Positions 8,934 through 16,453 of a stretch of DNA of 64,000 nucleotides are shown in pieces. Each line of letters begins with the position of its first letter. The stretch's first letter is position 1. Below the pieces are notes generated by a model. It was not told the origin of the DNA and searched no databases. It saw only the letters and a list, made by a program, of their open reading frames with translations. Source of the stretch: Lysobacter sp. CFH 32150 (lineage in GTDB: Bacteria > Pseudomonadota > Gammaproteobacteria > Xanthomonadales > Xanthomonadaceae); contig NZ_JALDWJ010000011.1 in assembly GCF_022758295.1 (NCBI RefSeq), forward strand, positions 62,001 to 126,000, written 5' to 3'. A program made the translations under genes and the position numbers.

Positions 8934-9152
8934 ATGGACGTTGAAGCGCTAATCAGCGCAGCCTTGCGCGAAGCCGGCTACGGGCCTGACGCCATAGGCT
9001 CGGCGTTGCCCAGGATCATGCGCATTCTGCAAGCAGAGGACGTTCGCATCGCCGTGGGCCGCAGCTTGTCCCGCAAGGAACGCGAGTACGTGCGCCTGCA
9101 ACTCGAACTCGGGCTCAACGTGTCGGAGATCGTTGCCGGCTTGCAGGCTTAA
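8934..9152 (+). CDS. Small hypothetical protein
   Basis: 72 residues with no recognised family. It is helix-rich and charged at the C-terminus (SLSRKEREYVRLQLELGLN). Codon use is GC-rich and resembles the chromosomal background, unlike the preceding gene. There is no strong ribosome site before the ATG, only a weak GGA, so expression is uncertain. It lies between copies of the GGGGTCAGAG repeat. It could be a chromosomal gene or part of an inserted cassette. Confidence 0.45.
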   Translation: MDVEALISAALREAGYGPDAIGSALPRIMRILQAEDVRIAVGRSLSRKEREYVRLQLELGLNVSEIVAGLQA

Positions 9153-9171
9153 GCGGGAAATCACGAGAAAC

Positions 9172-9190
9172 AGGGGCAGAGTGCAACGCT
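9172..9190. repeat. Third copy of the GGGGTCAGAG-type repeat
   Basis: AGGGGCAGAGTGCAACGC, close to the copy at 8781 (TGGGTCAGAGTGCAGCACGC). Together the copies bracket the small ORF at 8934-9152. Confidence 0.5.
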
Positions 9191-9263
9191 CCATTCCGCG
9201 GGCATCGCCGCTTCAAAGCATCGCAGCGCGTAGGCTTTGCAGACATTCCTAGCGGTAGCTGCC

Positions 9264-9935
9264 ATGCCCGATTCAGCCCAAACGCCCACCCGCCTGCGCA
9301 TTGATTTCGTCTCCGACGTGGTCTGCCCGTGGTGCGCCATCGGCCTGGCATCGCTGGAGCAGGCGCTGGAACGCACGCGCGGCGAGGTCGAGGCGGAGAT
9401 CCACTTCCAGCCGTTCGAGCTGAACCCGCCGCTCGGCGCGGAGGGCGAGGACGTGGCCGAGCACCTGCTGAAAAAGTACGGCATGCCCGCCGAGCAACTG
9501 GCCGCCAACCAGGAGGCGATCCGCCAGCGCGGTGCGGCACTCGGTTTCACGTTCGACATGGCACGCCGCCGGCGCATCCACAACACCTTCGACGCACACC
9601 GGTTGCTGCACTGGGCGGAGCTGGAAGGCAAGCAGCGTGAGCTCAAGCACGCGCTGCTGCGCGCCTATTTCACCGAGGGACGCGACGTGTCCGACCACGC
9701 CACGCTGGTCGACATCGCCAACAGCGCGGGCCTGCCGGCGGACCGCGCGCGGGAGATCCTCACCTCGGACGCCTTCGCCGAAGACGTGCGCGCGGTCGAG
9801 CAGTTCTTCCTGCAGCAGGGCATCCACGCGGTGCCGGCGGTGATCATCGACCGCAAACACCTGATCTCCGGCGGGCAGCCGGTCGAGGTGTTCGAGCGCG
9901 CGTTGCGCGAGATCGCGGCGGCGAAACGGGACTGA
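9264..9935 (+). CDS. DsbA-family (FrnE-like) thiol oxidoreductase
   Basis: 223 residues, cytoplasmic (no signal). A thioredoxin-like active site CPWC (residues 21-24) follows the first strand (DFVSDVVCPWCAIG), which is the signature of the FrnE/2-hydroxychromene isomerase-like DsbA group. The helical insertion and the cis-proline segment VPAVIIDRKHLISGGQP complete the fold. The ATG at 9264 is preferred over 9237 because GGTAG precedes it and the domain begins soon after. It is followed in the same direction by OsmC, consistent with a shared redox or stress role, although the 125-bp gap means they need not be co-transcribed. Confidence 0.92.
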   Translation: MPDSAQTPTRLRIDFVSDVVCPWCAIGLASLEQALERTRGEVEAEIHFQPFELNPPLGAEGEDVAEHLLKKYGMPAEQLAANQEAIRQRGAALGFTFDMARRRRIHNTFDAHRLLHWAELEGKQRELKHALLRAYFTEGRDVSDHATLVDIANSAGLPADRAREILTSDAFAEDVRAVEQFFLQQGIHAVPAVIIDRKHLISGGQPVEVFERALREIAAAKRD

Positions 9936-10060
9936 GCGCAGGTATTTGCCCCTCGGCAGAGATCGGCTCAAGACACGCCCAGAGCGGGTCGGCCCCGTCC
10001 TGCAAGAACGACGCCGCGAATGGGGCGTAGCATCCAGTCCATTCGCATCGGAGCGTTCCC

Positions 10061-10531
10061 ATGTCCAAGGCCAACGCAGTTCCGGATCTGCAGTCCGCGC
10101 TGGGGGAAGGCGAGGCATTCGCCCATTCGGACAACAGCGGCTTCCGCACGGACCTCAACATCGCCGGACATGCGCTGGTTGCCGACGAGCCGGTCGCTGT
10201 CGGCGGGACCGACCAGGGGCCGTCGCCATACGGGCTGATCTCGGCGGCGCTCGCCTCCTGCACGGCGATGACGCTTCACGGCTACGCCAAGATGAAGCAG
10301 TTGCAAGTGCGCGACATCCGCGTCCTGGTACAGCACCGCAAGGCCCACGAAGTCGATTGCGAGCATTGCGAGGACGACGCGGGCGCGAAGATCGACCACC
10401 TCGAACGCACGATCTGGATCGAGGGCGACATACCCGACGGGGCGCGCGAACGGTTGATGCAGATCGCCGACCGCTGCCCGGTGCACCGCACGTTGCACGG
10501 TAGCGTGCGGATCGTCACGCGCGCGGGGTGA
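10061..10531 (+). CDS. OsmC/Ohr-family peroxide-detoxifying protein
   Basis: 156 residues. OsmC-family proteins reduce organic hydroperoxides with two cysteines. Here these are Cys67 in ALASCTAMT and Cys139 in ADRCPVHRTL, both in the expected motifs. The protein also has a CEHC pair (Cys100, Cys103) not needed for the standard mechanism, found in the YhfA-like branch of the family. The start follows the spacing to the first domain strand. Its position next to the DsbA-like gene suggests a small redox-defence group. Confidence 0.93.
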   Translation: MSKANAVPDLQSALGEGEAFAHSDNSGFRTDLNIAGHALVADEPVAVGGTDQGPSPYGLISAALASCTAMTLHGYAKMKQLQVRDIRVLVQHRKAHEVDCEHCEDDAGAKIDHLERTIWIEGDIPDGARERLMQIADRCPVHRTLHGSVRIVTRAG

Positions 10532-10555
10532 CGGCGTGAAAATCGGTGGGGCGCA

Positions 10556-10999
10556 TCACTCGGGAATGTCGGCTTCCACCAGCTTCGCCAGCAGCACCAG
10601 CGATTCCTGCCAGCCGAGGTAGCAGGCTTCGACCGGGATCGCGTCCGGGATGCCTTCCTGGACGATATGCACGTCGGTGCCGACGGAAACCGCCTTCAGC
10701 TCGATGGTCGTGATCATCGTCCCCGGCAGGTTGGGATCTTCGAACTGGTCGTCGTGGCGGATGCGTTCGTTGGGCACGAGCTCGAGGTACTTGCCGCCGA
10801 AGCTGTGGCCGTTGCCGGTGCTGAAGTTGGTGAAGGTCGCGCGGTAGGTGCCGCCGACGCGGGCGTCGAGCTGGTGCACCTTGCAGGTGAAGCCATTCGG
10901 CGGCAGCCATTTGGCGTACGCATCGGCATCGAGGAAGGCGCGGTACACCCGCTCGGGCGGCGCACGCAGGACGCGGTGCAGGCGGACGGTGTTGGGCAT
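10556..10999 (-). CDS. SRPBCC/AHSA1-family protein
   Basis: 147 residues. It has the START-like AHSA1 pattern: RAPPERVYRAFLDADAYAKWLPP near the N-terminus, the central G-G-x-Y/F strands, and the final helix WQESLVLLAKLVEA. Members bind hydrophobic ligands or act on ring compounds; the ligand here is unknown. The ATG at 10999 has AAGGAG eight bases upstream, which rules out the longer ORF from 11062. It is convergent with osmC. Confidence 0.88.
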   Translation of the reverse strand: MPNTVRLHRVLRAPPERVYRAFLDADAYAKWLPPNGFTCKVHQLDARVGGTYRATFTNFSTGNGHSFGGKYLELVPNERIRHDDQFEDPNLPGTMITTIELKAVSVGTDVHIVQEGIPDAIPVEACYLGWQESLVLLAKLVEADIPE

Positions 11000-11232
11000 G
11001 CGGATTCTCCTTGGGGTTGTGGAAGGGGGCTCCCCGAATGCGACGCCCCTACGGACTCTCACGGTAGCGACCCCGGGTTCGACTCTTCGTGATGAGGCCA
11101 GTTAAAACAATTACTTAGGGCTCTGTAGAAGGGCGCTTATGGAGATTTGATACCCGCTCACGCCATTATCCGCACTGTTAAGGACATGCTGATATCGACG
11201 GCCCTTCGTGCTGCAGCGCTCCAGGAGGTCTC

Positions 11233-11721
11233 ATGAACGACTTCTTACAGGGGATGCAACGCTACAAGGAATTCAGTGAGGCGTTTCGCCTGGAATCGGA
11301 TCGTGCTTGCGCCGTGTTGGCGATGTGCGTGATCGAAGAAACGCTGCGCGCAATGTTCCTGGCGCTTGCTGTGCCCGGCAAAGATATCGGCTCACTTTTC
11401 CCGCCAGGGAACACGCAAATTTCGGCGGAGAATGCCCTTGCGTTAGGCCTGCTGACCGAAGCCGAAGCACGCAGCTATCGGGCCTTGGCAAAGGTTCGCA
11501 ACGAGTTTGCCCATAAAGCGCTCGAGAACCTGACGTTCGATTCCCTAGTCGTCACCAGCAAGCTGCAACACGTGCCATTGGCGATGTCTCTGCCGGAGGG
11601 CCTGCTCGCGAATCAAACACCACGCAACCATTATTTGATCGCGGCATCCTTGTTGGAGATGTCGATGTTGATGAAGATGGGCTCGATCGCCAGGTTGAGT
11701 CCGATCAAGGTAGGTGGTTAG
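11233..11721 (+). CDS. MltR-like (mannitol repressor-related) protein
   Basis: 162 residues with an excellent ribosome site (AGGAGG, six bases before ATG). The helical pattern ESDRACAVLAMCVIEETLRAMF followed by KVRNEFAHK resembles MltR/MtlR and DUF4145-like HEPN-related proteins, in which an RNxFAH-type segment is conserved. MltR family members include the E. coli mannitol operon repressor, but no mannitol genes are present here, so the name gives fold rather than function. The HEPN-like RN...H motif leaves a nucleic-acid role possible. Confidence 0.6.
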   Translation: MNDFLQGMQRYKEFSEAFRLESDRACAVLAMCVIEETLRAMFLALAVPGKDIGSLFPPGNTQISAENALALGLLTEAEARSYRALAKVRNEFAHKALENLTFDSLVVTSKLQHVPLAMSLPEGLLANQTPRNHYLIAASLLEMSMLMKMGSIARLSPIKVGG

Positions 11722-11731
11722 CCAGCGGAGT

Positions 11732-11760
11732 CTGGTAAGGCCGCACCGGGGGCTTTCGCA
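11732..11760. repeat. Partial GGTAAGGCCGCACCGGG palindromic repeat
   Basis: Shares TAAGGCCGCA...CCGGG with the copy at 12170. It looks like a decayed member of the same intergenic repeat family. Confidence 0.45.
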
Positions 11761-11810
11761 TTTGCTTTCCTGGCTACGCGAATTGCCGCGCCCAACGCGG
11801 AACGACTGCG

Positions 11811-12023
11811 CTAACAGCCCAGGCGATCGCACGACTTGCGCACGTTGTCTGCGACTTGCTCCCACGCAAGCCCTTCGTCCCCGTGCATCCGCGCCCAGGT
11901 TGCCGCCAGAGCCGGCTCGACATCGTCCCAATGACTGTCCACACATATCTCGCGGACGATCGCCGCGAAGGCCAGGACCAGATCGCGCTCCCTGGCGGGC
12001 AGGCCTGTTAGATGGGTCCCCAT
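11811..12023 (-). CDS. Small hypothetical protein
   Basis: 70 residues, largely helical (LPARERDLVLAFAAIVREICVD...LAWEQVADNVRKSCDRLGC), no recognised family. Composition and codon use fit the host. It occupies the space between the MltR-like gene and a repeat-rich gap. No strong ribosome site was seen. It could be a small cytoplasmic protein or a remnant. Confidence 0.45.
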   Translation of the reverse strand: MGTHLTGLPARERDLVLAFAAIVREICVDSHWDDVEPALAATWARMHGDEGLAWEQVADNVRKSCDRLGC

Positions 12024-12169
12024 GCGCCAACCATACTACAGTCGGCGACAGGCAATAAATCCCCGACCGCCTCCCCCAAGCGGGTGAATCCGGTGGTCTT
12101 GGTGCGGCGACGCCCAGCCGCTGGAATGTGAGTTTCGCCCTGTCGAAGCTGCATCATGTTGCAGCCGCC

Positions 12170-12203
12170 GTAGCCCGGGTAAGGCCGCAGGCCGCACCCT
12201 GGG
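12170..12203. repeat. GTAGCCCGGGTAAGGCCGCA-type palindromic repeat
   Basis: Contains GCCCGGG...CCCTGGG and an internal GGCCGCAGGCC. A related copy starts at 12429 and a partial one at 11732. Confidence 0.6.
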
Positions 12204-12255
12204 CCTTTCGCATCGAGTGCATTCGGCGCACGCCGGAAAAAAGACGTCAGGCCCC

Positions 12256-12277
12256 GTAGGGTGGGCTTTAGCCCACC
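12256..12277. repeat. Single REP arm of the GTAGGGYGGGC family
   Basis: GTAGGGTGGGCTTTAGCCCACC is a self-complementary hairpin, the same family as the paired arms at 63106-63175 but with A-T instead of G-C in the stem. Confidence 0.7.
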
Positions 12278-12281
12278 TTAG

Positions 12282-12302
12282 CACTGGGCACTGGGCACTG
12301 GG
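12282..12302. repeat. Triplicated heptamer CACTGGG
   Basis: Three exact head-to-tail copies of CACTGGG in the intergenic repeat cluster. Confidence 0.85.
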
Positions 12303-12547
12303 CAATGCGCAGATGCTCAGCGGAATAACATGTATGTGCTTGAAGAGAGCGGTGGGCAGGATGCGAACCCCGCCAGCCTTAACACTCCGCTCTTGTGCTG
12401 GCGATGTGGACGCAGCACGTCAGCCAGCGTAGCCCGGGTAGGGTCATAGGCTGCACTCGGTTACGCGCTGAGCGATCAGCCCGTGCGCACTGACTCGCGA
12501 CGTGGTTGTAGGATCTGCTTCGAGTGCATCGGCACCAGGGGGGCGGA

Positions 12548-13522
12548 ATGTCCAACGCAATGTCTGTCGCGCTGCTCGTCATGCTTGTCGCTTTTTCTCC
12601 GACCATGGCGGCTGAACCCGAAACGCAGCCTGATGCTGCGCAGAAAAAGGAAATGCCCTTCCTCGGAGGCTTCCTACGCGAAACACGCATCGTGTATCCG
12701 TTGACAGTGGGTGAATGGAAAGCGGTCGGCGAGCACCGTTACGAGCAGCAGGAAGCAGGCGTGTCGGTGCGTTACGCGCATGGCGACGACAGCGACCGCT
12801 GGATCGACATGTATTTCTATCCGGTGGGCACGCTCTCGGACGAGCAGGTCGCCACGCTGGCCGGGCAGGAGCGGAACGCGCTGCACCGGGCGTGGGTGCA
12901 GGGCCCGGATGCGAAGGAAGACGACCTCTCCGAACTCCACACACTCTCCTTGCCCCCGCGGGTCGCCGGTGACAAGGCCGAACGTGTCGCGGCGTATTCG
13001 GTAGACCTGACCTATACGCATGAGGGCAGCCGCCGTAATTCGGCGATGGTCGTGCTGTTCGACCGGCTGTACATGGTCAAGGCCCGCTTCAGCGTCAAGG
13101 ATGCGGCGCTCTCGCGGCGCAAGGCGCGCAAGATGCTGGAAGCGTTCACGTCGGAGCTGGCATCGAAACTGATGTTCACCAGCAGCGGTGGTTGCTGGAT
13201 GCCGTTGCCGATCGAGCCACTGGTCGCGGACAAGCCGGTGCCGGAAGGCTCGCTGCTATCGATGCAGACCAACGGTCAACCAACCGAGTACGTGTACCCG
13301 GACCGCGTGCTCGCACGCGATCCGGAAAGCACCAGCGCGAAGACGGCGATGATGCTGGGCATGGCCATGCAGCACCGGATGTTTCCCGGATGCGACGGCA
13401 GCGACACACTCAATCCCGAAGTCCCCAAGGGCATGCGCGAGATCCGGATCGAATACCGTGCGTCCGATGAAAGTCCGACGCCTGCAAAGCCAGCTCATGC
13501 CGCGCGTAGCGGTGTTGGTTGA
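12548..13522 (+). CDS. Hypothetical secreted protein
   Basis: 324 residues, no family recognised. The ATG at 12548 has a GGGGCGG ribosome site and starts a Sec signal (MSNAMSVALLVMLVAF...TMAA), so the protein is exported. The mature part starts with an acidic, Lys-rich stretch and continues as an alpha/beta domain with a single late Cys-bearing segment (SSGGCWMPLP) and PGCDG near the end. The C-terminus is Pro/Ala-rich. The next gene, also secreted and unknown, starts 40 nt downstream, so the two may form a transcription unit. Confidence 0.7.
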   Translation: MSNAMSVALLVMLVAFSPTMAAEPETQPDAAQKKEMPFLGGFLRETRIVYPLTVGEWKAVGEHRYEQQEAGVSVRYAHGDDSDRWIDMYFYPVGTLSDEQVATLAGQERNALHRAWVQGPDAKEDDLSELHTLSLPPRVAGDKAERVAAYSVDLTYTHEGSRRNSAMVVLFDRLYMVKARFSVKDAALSRRKARKMLEAFTSELASKLMFTSSGGCWMPLPIEPLVADKPVPEGSLLSMQTNGQPTEYVYPDRVLARDPESTSAKTAMMLGMAMQHRMFPGCDGSDTLNPEVPKGMREIRIEYRASDESPTPAKPAHAARSGVG

Positions 13523-13562
13523 CAGGCCTCAGCGCCGCCAGTCCATCGAAATCGAGATTCCT

Positions 13563-14360
13563 ATGATCCGTCCCTTGTTGTCTTTGATCCTCGCCATGGG
13601 CTGCCTGGTGGCCTGGGCCGACGAACCGTTACCAGCCGAACTGCCACCGGAACAAGAGGCTGCCGCGCTTAGGGCGGCAGAAGCTGCCGGAGCGGCCATC
13701 TACCGTCACGATCGTGCCGCTGCCATTGCCACCGACGCAGCGCTTGAAATTCGCGCGTTCAAGAAAGACAAACGTGTGCGGGGCTGGATCACCGAGGAGC
13801 GAGGGGGCGAGATCCTCGTCACGTTCATCGATCAGTCCCCAGCAGCGCTGTACCGGGTAACGGTGTCAGCCGCTGGAGTGCTTGCAGGAAACGTCACGGT
13901 GCTCGAATCGCCGCTCCCGCTGACTCCGTTCGAGTCAGGCGCCGCCGCGGCCCGCGTGGCAGCGCTCACTTCCGGATTCGAGCCGTGCTCGGAGAAATAC
14001 AACACAGTGGTGTTGCCGGCGAATGAGGGCGCGGCAACAAAATGGATCGTGTATCTGCTGCCGGCGACAACCAGGAACGATGTCATTCCGATCGGCGGCA
14101 CGTACCGCGTGGAATCTGACGGGGGCGCTGTCGTTTCACGTCGCGGCTTCACCCGTACGTGCATTGCCCTGCCGAACGACCCGCGGACAGTGGCGCTGAT
14201 GATCACCCACCTGCTCGATTCGACGCCAACCGAAGCACACATGTTCTGGAGCCTCTGGGGCGGGAAGCCCATGTATGTCTCCACACCGCCACGCGGAACG
14301 CTTTGGGCAATCGAGGGCGGGAAAATCAAGCTTCATAAACGCGGCGTGGCGAAGGACTAA
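13563..14360 (+). CDS. Hypothetical secreted protein
   Basis: 265 residues, no family recognised. The start at 13563 begins a signal peptide (MIRPLLSLILAMGCLVAWA); the longer in-frame start at 13458 overlaps the previous gene and lacks signal character. The mature protein is Ala/Glu-rich at first, then contains beta-rich segments (GGTYRVESDGGAVVSRRGFTR) and two cysteines (PCSEK and TRTCIAL) that could form a disulfide. It is probably periplasmic. It lies directly after another unknown secreted protein. Confidence 0.7.
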   Translation: MIRPLLSLILAMGCLVAWADEPLPAELPPEQEAAALRAAEAAGAAIYRHDRAAAIATDAALEIRAFKKDKRVRGWITEERGGEILVTFIDQSPAALYRVTVSAAGVLAGNVTVLESPLPLTPFESGAAAARVAALTSGFEPCSEKYNTVVLPANEGAATKWIVYLLPATTRNDVIPIGGTYRVESDGGAVVSRRGFTRTCIALPNDPRTVALMITHLLDSTPTEAHMFWSLWGGKPMYVSTPPRGTLWAIEGGKIKLHKRGVAKD

Positions 14361-14441
14361 CGCCCGGATCAAGGGGGGGCCGCGAACCGGCTGCCCTTGA
14401 ACGAATCGTCAGGCCGCAAAACCGCAAGCGCAGCCACGGGC

Positions 14442-14747
14442 CTATTTTCGACGGGTCACACGGAGGATATAGCCGTTGGCTTTCCCGAACTCACCAGGGT
14501 CAACCGTGTATTCCACTTCAACGATGGTGTCGGAATTAAAGCAATCGCGTAGCACGTCAAGCATGCCCTGGTGAGCAAAGCGGCTGTCATCGTTCCGCAA
14601 CGAGAAGCCGAAACCGCCCTCCACCTGCTTGATGCCGATGACGACTTCCACGTCGATGAAGTCCGAGTGAGGTCCGAACCCGCTGCCCAACCTGTGCACG
14701 CGCAGGTATGCGAGTTGTCCGATAGCGGTCCTGATTTGCTCAGCCAT
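14442..14747 (-). CDS. Small hypothetical protein
   Basis: 101 residues, no signal, no recognised family. The ATG at 14747 follows AAGGAC at good spacing. The sequence is beta-rich with short helices (RLGSGFGPHSDFIDVEVVIGIKQ, ILRVTRRK). It is convergent with the unknown secreted gene upstream. Nothing in the sequence indicates a function. Confidence 0.6.
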   Translation of the reverse strand: MAEQIRTAIGQLAYLRVHRLGSGFGPHSDFIDVEVVIGIKQVEGGFGFSLRNDDSRFAHQGMLDVLRDCFNSDTIVEVEYTVDPGEFGKANGYILRVTRRK

Positions 14748-15098
14748 TATTTGAGGTCCTTTTCGATTGGATATTCAGCTATCCAGTCTCGACAACGACG
14801 CTTACCTTCGTAGGCGGACACCTGGTAACGAAAGTCTCCATCTGACCACTGCTCACCGTCGTGTTGAATGTTGTTATCAGCGCGACTCACATTGCGGCAT
14901 CTTCTCCAGCGCACATCACACTCTCCAGCAGCAACGACAAAATCGGCCCGACATGCGCGGGCCGTTTTTGTTTCTGTTCCCCGTAGCTTGGATTGAGCCG
15001 CGGAATCGCGTTACGACATCGAACTCAGTCGCGGCCATTTTTGGATATCCACGCGTTGATCGTCTCCAACCACGGGACGACACCAGGAGGGTGAAGCA
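14748..15098. other. Gene-free stretch ending in an orphan terminator
   Basis: 351 bp with no convincing ORF. The only clear structure is the hairpin plus T-run at 14944-14969. No plus-strand gene precedes it closely, so a short untranslated transcript could end there. Confidence 0.5.
14944..14969 (+). terminator. Rho-independent terminator
   Basis: Stem CGGCCCG / CGGGCCG with loop ACATGCG, followed by TTTTT. It resembles the terminator at 17429 in stem sequence. No plus-strand coding gene lies within 580 bp upstream. Confidence 0.75.
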
Positions 15099-15983
15099 AT
15101 GGCACTGCGTATTACATTCGACATGTTCAGCGGCAGACCGAATCCATCGGTGATCATCGAAGGGCACGAAGCCAAGGAAGTGCTGGCGCGCCTGAAGCCA
15201 GGCAAGCGCCTCGAAGGCAAGGAGGCCGCGCCGCCACCCGAATCGATCCTCGGCTATCGCGGATTGCGGATCGAACAACTCGGGCGTCCCGTCAAAGGTT
15301 TGCCTTCGACATTCCGCGTCGTCGGCGGCCGGCTCCATGGTGCCAAACTCGCGCATCGGCCAGCCGATGCCTTCGTCGAGGATTTCGTGTGCGGAAGCAC
15401 CGGGCCGATCCGACTCGCCCAACTGGGCCGCGAACCCATTGACCTGTTGCAGAAGGACATCGAACGCCTGCGGGAGTGGCCATGGACGAAATGGCCGCCT
15501 GTGCGTTGGCCCATTCGACCGAAGTGCACCTGCGCTCCGCTGTACGAGCCCGACTGGTGGAACGATGCCGCTGCAGGTGGCGCGCGGCAGTACAGCAACA
15601 ACTGCTACAACTACGGTACGAACTACCGCACCGACACGTTCGCCCAACCCGGCTATGGCTCAGGGCAGATGTACGGTGCGATCACCTGCGCCGAGGTGTT
15701 GGCGGCAGCGATACGCGATGACCTGATCAACAGCCCCAAGGCCAACAACCATTGTCCAAAGGAAGGACACTTGGTGGCGCTGGTGGTGGGGCCCGGCTGG
15801 GATTTCCACTGGTACCGGAAAGGCCGCAACGGCTACTGGACGCACAAGCCGGGCGGAACCGCCGTCACCAACCTGGACAACAGCGGACAACTGATCAGCG
15901 ATCCGCGCACGGCGGATCGTGGCAACTACACCGACTTCTGCAGTTTCATGGTCGTCATGCACGGACACACCAAGATCCGATGA
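15099..15983 (+). CDS. SGRPNP-domain protein with a Cys/His C-terminal domain (function unknown)
   Basis: 294 residues, no signal peptide. The N-terminal domain (1-110) has SGRPNP at 11-16 and LGYRG at 51-55, both found again in the next gene. The C-terminal half contains NNCYNYGTN (Cys169), a CxC pair (143, 145), WDFHWYR (His237), YWTHKPG (His249) and TNLDNSG...DP. This order of Cys then His resembles papain/NlpC-like hydrolases, so a cysteine hydrolase is a reasonable guess but not shown. A good GGAGG ribosome site precedes the ATG. It overlaps the following gene by ATGA. Confidence 0.75.
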   Translation: MALRITFDMFSGRPNPSVIIEGHEAKEVLARLKPGKRLEGKEAAPPPESILGYRGLRIEQLGRPVKGLPSTFRVVGGRLHGAKLAHRPADAFVEDFVCGSTGPIRLAQLGREPIDLLQKDIERLREWPWTKWPPVRWPIRPKCTCAPLYEPDWWNDAAAGGARQYSNNCYNYGTNYRTDTFAQPGYGSGQMYGAITCAEVLAAAIRDDLINSPKANNHCPKEGHLVALVVGPGWDFHWYRKGRNGYWTHKPGGTAVTNLDNSGQLISDPRTADRGNYTDFCSFMVVMHGHTKIR

Positions 15984-16336
15984 AGCAAGCCGGGACATGG
16001 CACGCCGGCATCGGCATGTATTCGGGTCGTCCCGACCCGATCTGGGGTGTGTCTGCGCAAGCGGTACAGACGTTCGAGGCGATATGGGACAGCCTCGAAC
16101 CATCAAGCGAACGAGCACGCGTGCTGCCCGCGCCGTTGGGTTATCGGGGATGCTTCGTCAAGGCCGACGATGTCCAGTGGGAGTGTTACCGCGGCGTGGG
16201 GAAACTGGTCCGGCCTGGAGTGCCGGACCAGTTTCGTCTCGATCCCGAGCGGCAGCTGGAATGGTGGATTGTCCGTTCGGCGCCGCAGGGCGTATTGCCG
16301 GACAATGTGGCCGTCGTGCTCGGGCTCGAGACGTAG
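15980..16336 (+). CDS. Stand-alone SGRPDP-domain protein, paralogous to the N-terminus of the preceding gene
   Basis: 118 residues. The start codon overlaps the stop of the preceding gene (ATGA), which fixes the start and indicates translational coupling. SGRPDP at 15-20 and LGYRG at 53-57 lie 38 residues apart, against 40 in the upstream protein, so the two share a domain. It lacks the Cys/His region. It could bind the same ligand as the larger protein or pair with it, for example as an inhibitor or immunity partner; this is inference. Confidence 0.75.
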   Translation: MKQAGTWHAGIGMYSGRPDPIWGVSAQAVQTFEAIWDSLEPSSERARVLPAPLGYRGCFVKADDVQWECYRGVGKLVRPGVPDQFRLDPERQLEWWIVRSAPQGVLPDNVAVVLGLET

Positions 16337-16453
16337 GACGATCGGGAAGCTACGATGTTCGCGGATGCTTGCGGCGGGGATGCCCAAGCATCTGCATCAG
16401 GGGACGTGGCGCGAAAATCGCCACCACTAGCGTTTCATCACAGGGGAAAACCA

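Larger units (their letters stand above)
12024..12547. repeat. Gene-free stretch filled with decayed palindromic repeats
   Basis: About 520 bp with no convincing ORF. It contains a GTAGCCCGGGTAAGGCCGCAG-type palindrome at 12170-12203 and a second degenerate copy at 12429-12460. A single GTAGGGTGGGC...GCCCACC arm lies at 12256-12277, and a perfect triple heptamer (CACTGGG) at 12282-12302. These match repeat families seen elsewhere in the window and suggest an insertion-prone site between genes. Confidence 0.7.

Noticed and set aside
14767-15153. 128-codon plus-strand ORF across the orphan terminator
   Set aside because: It runs through the terminator hairpin and overlaps the start of a better-supported gene, with no domain or ribosome site.
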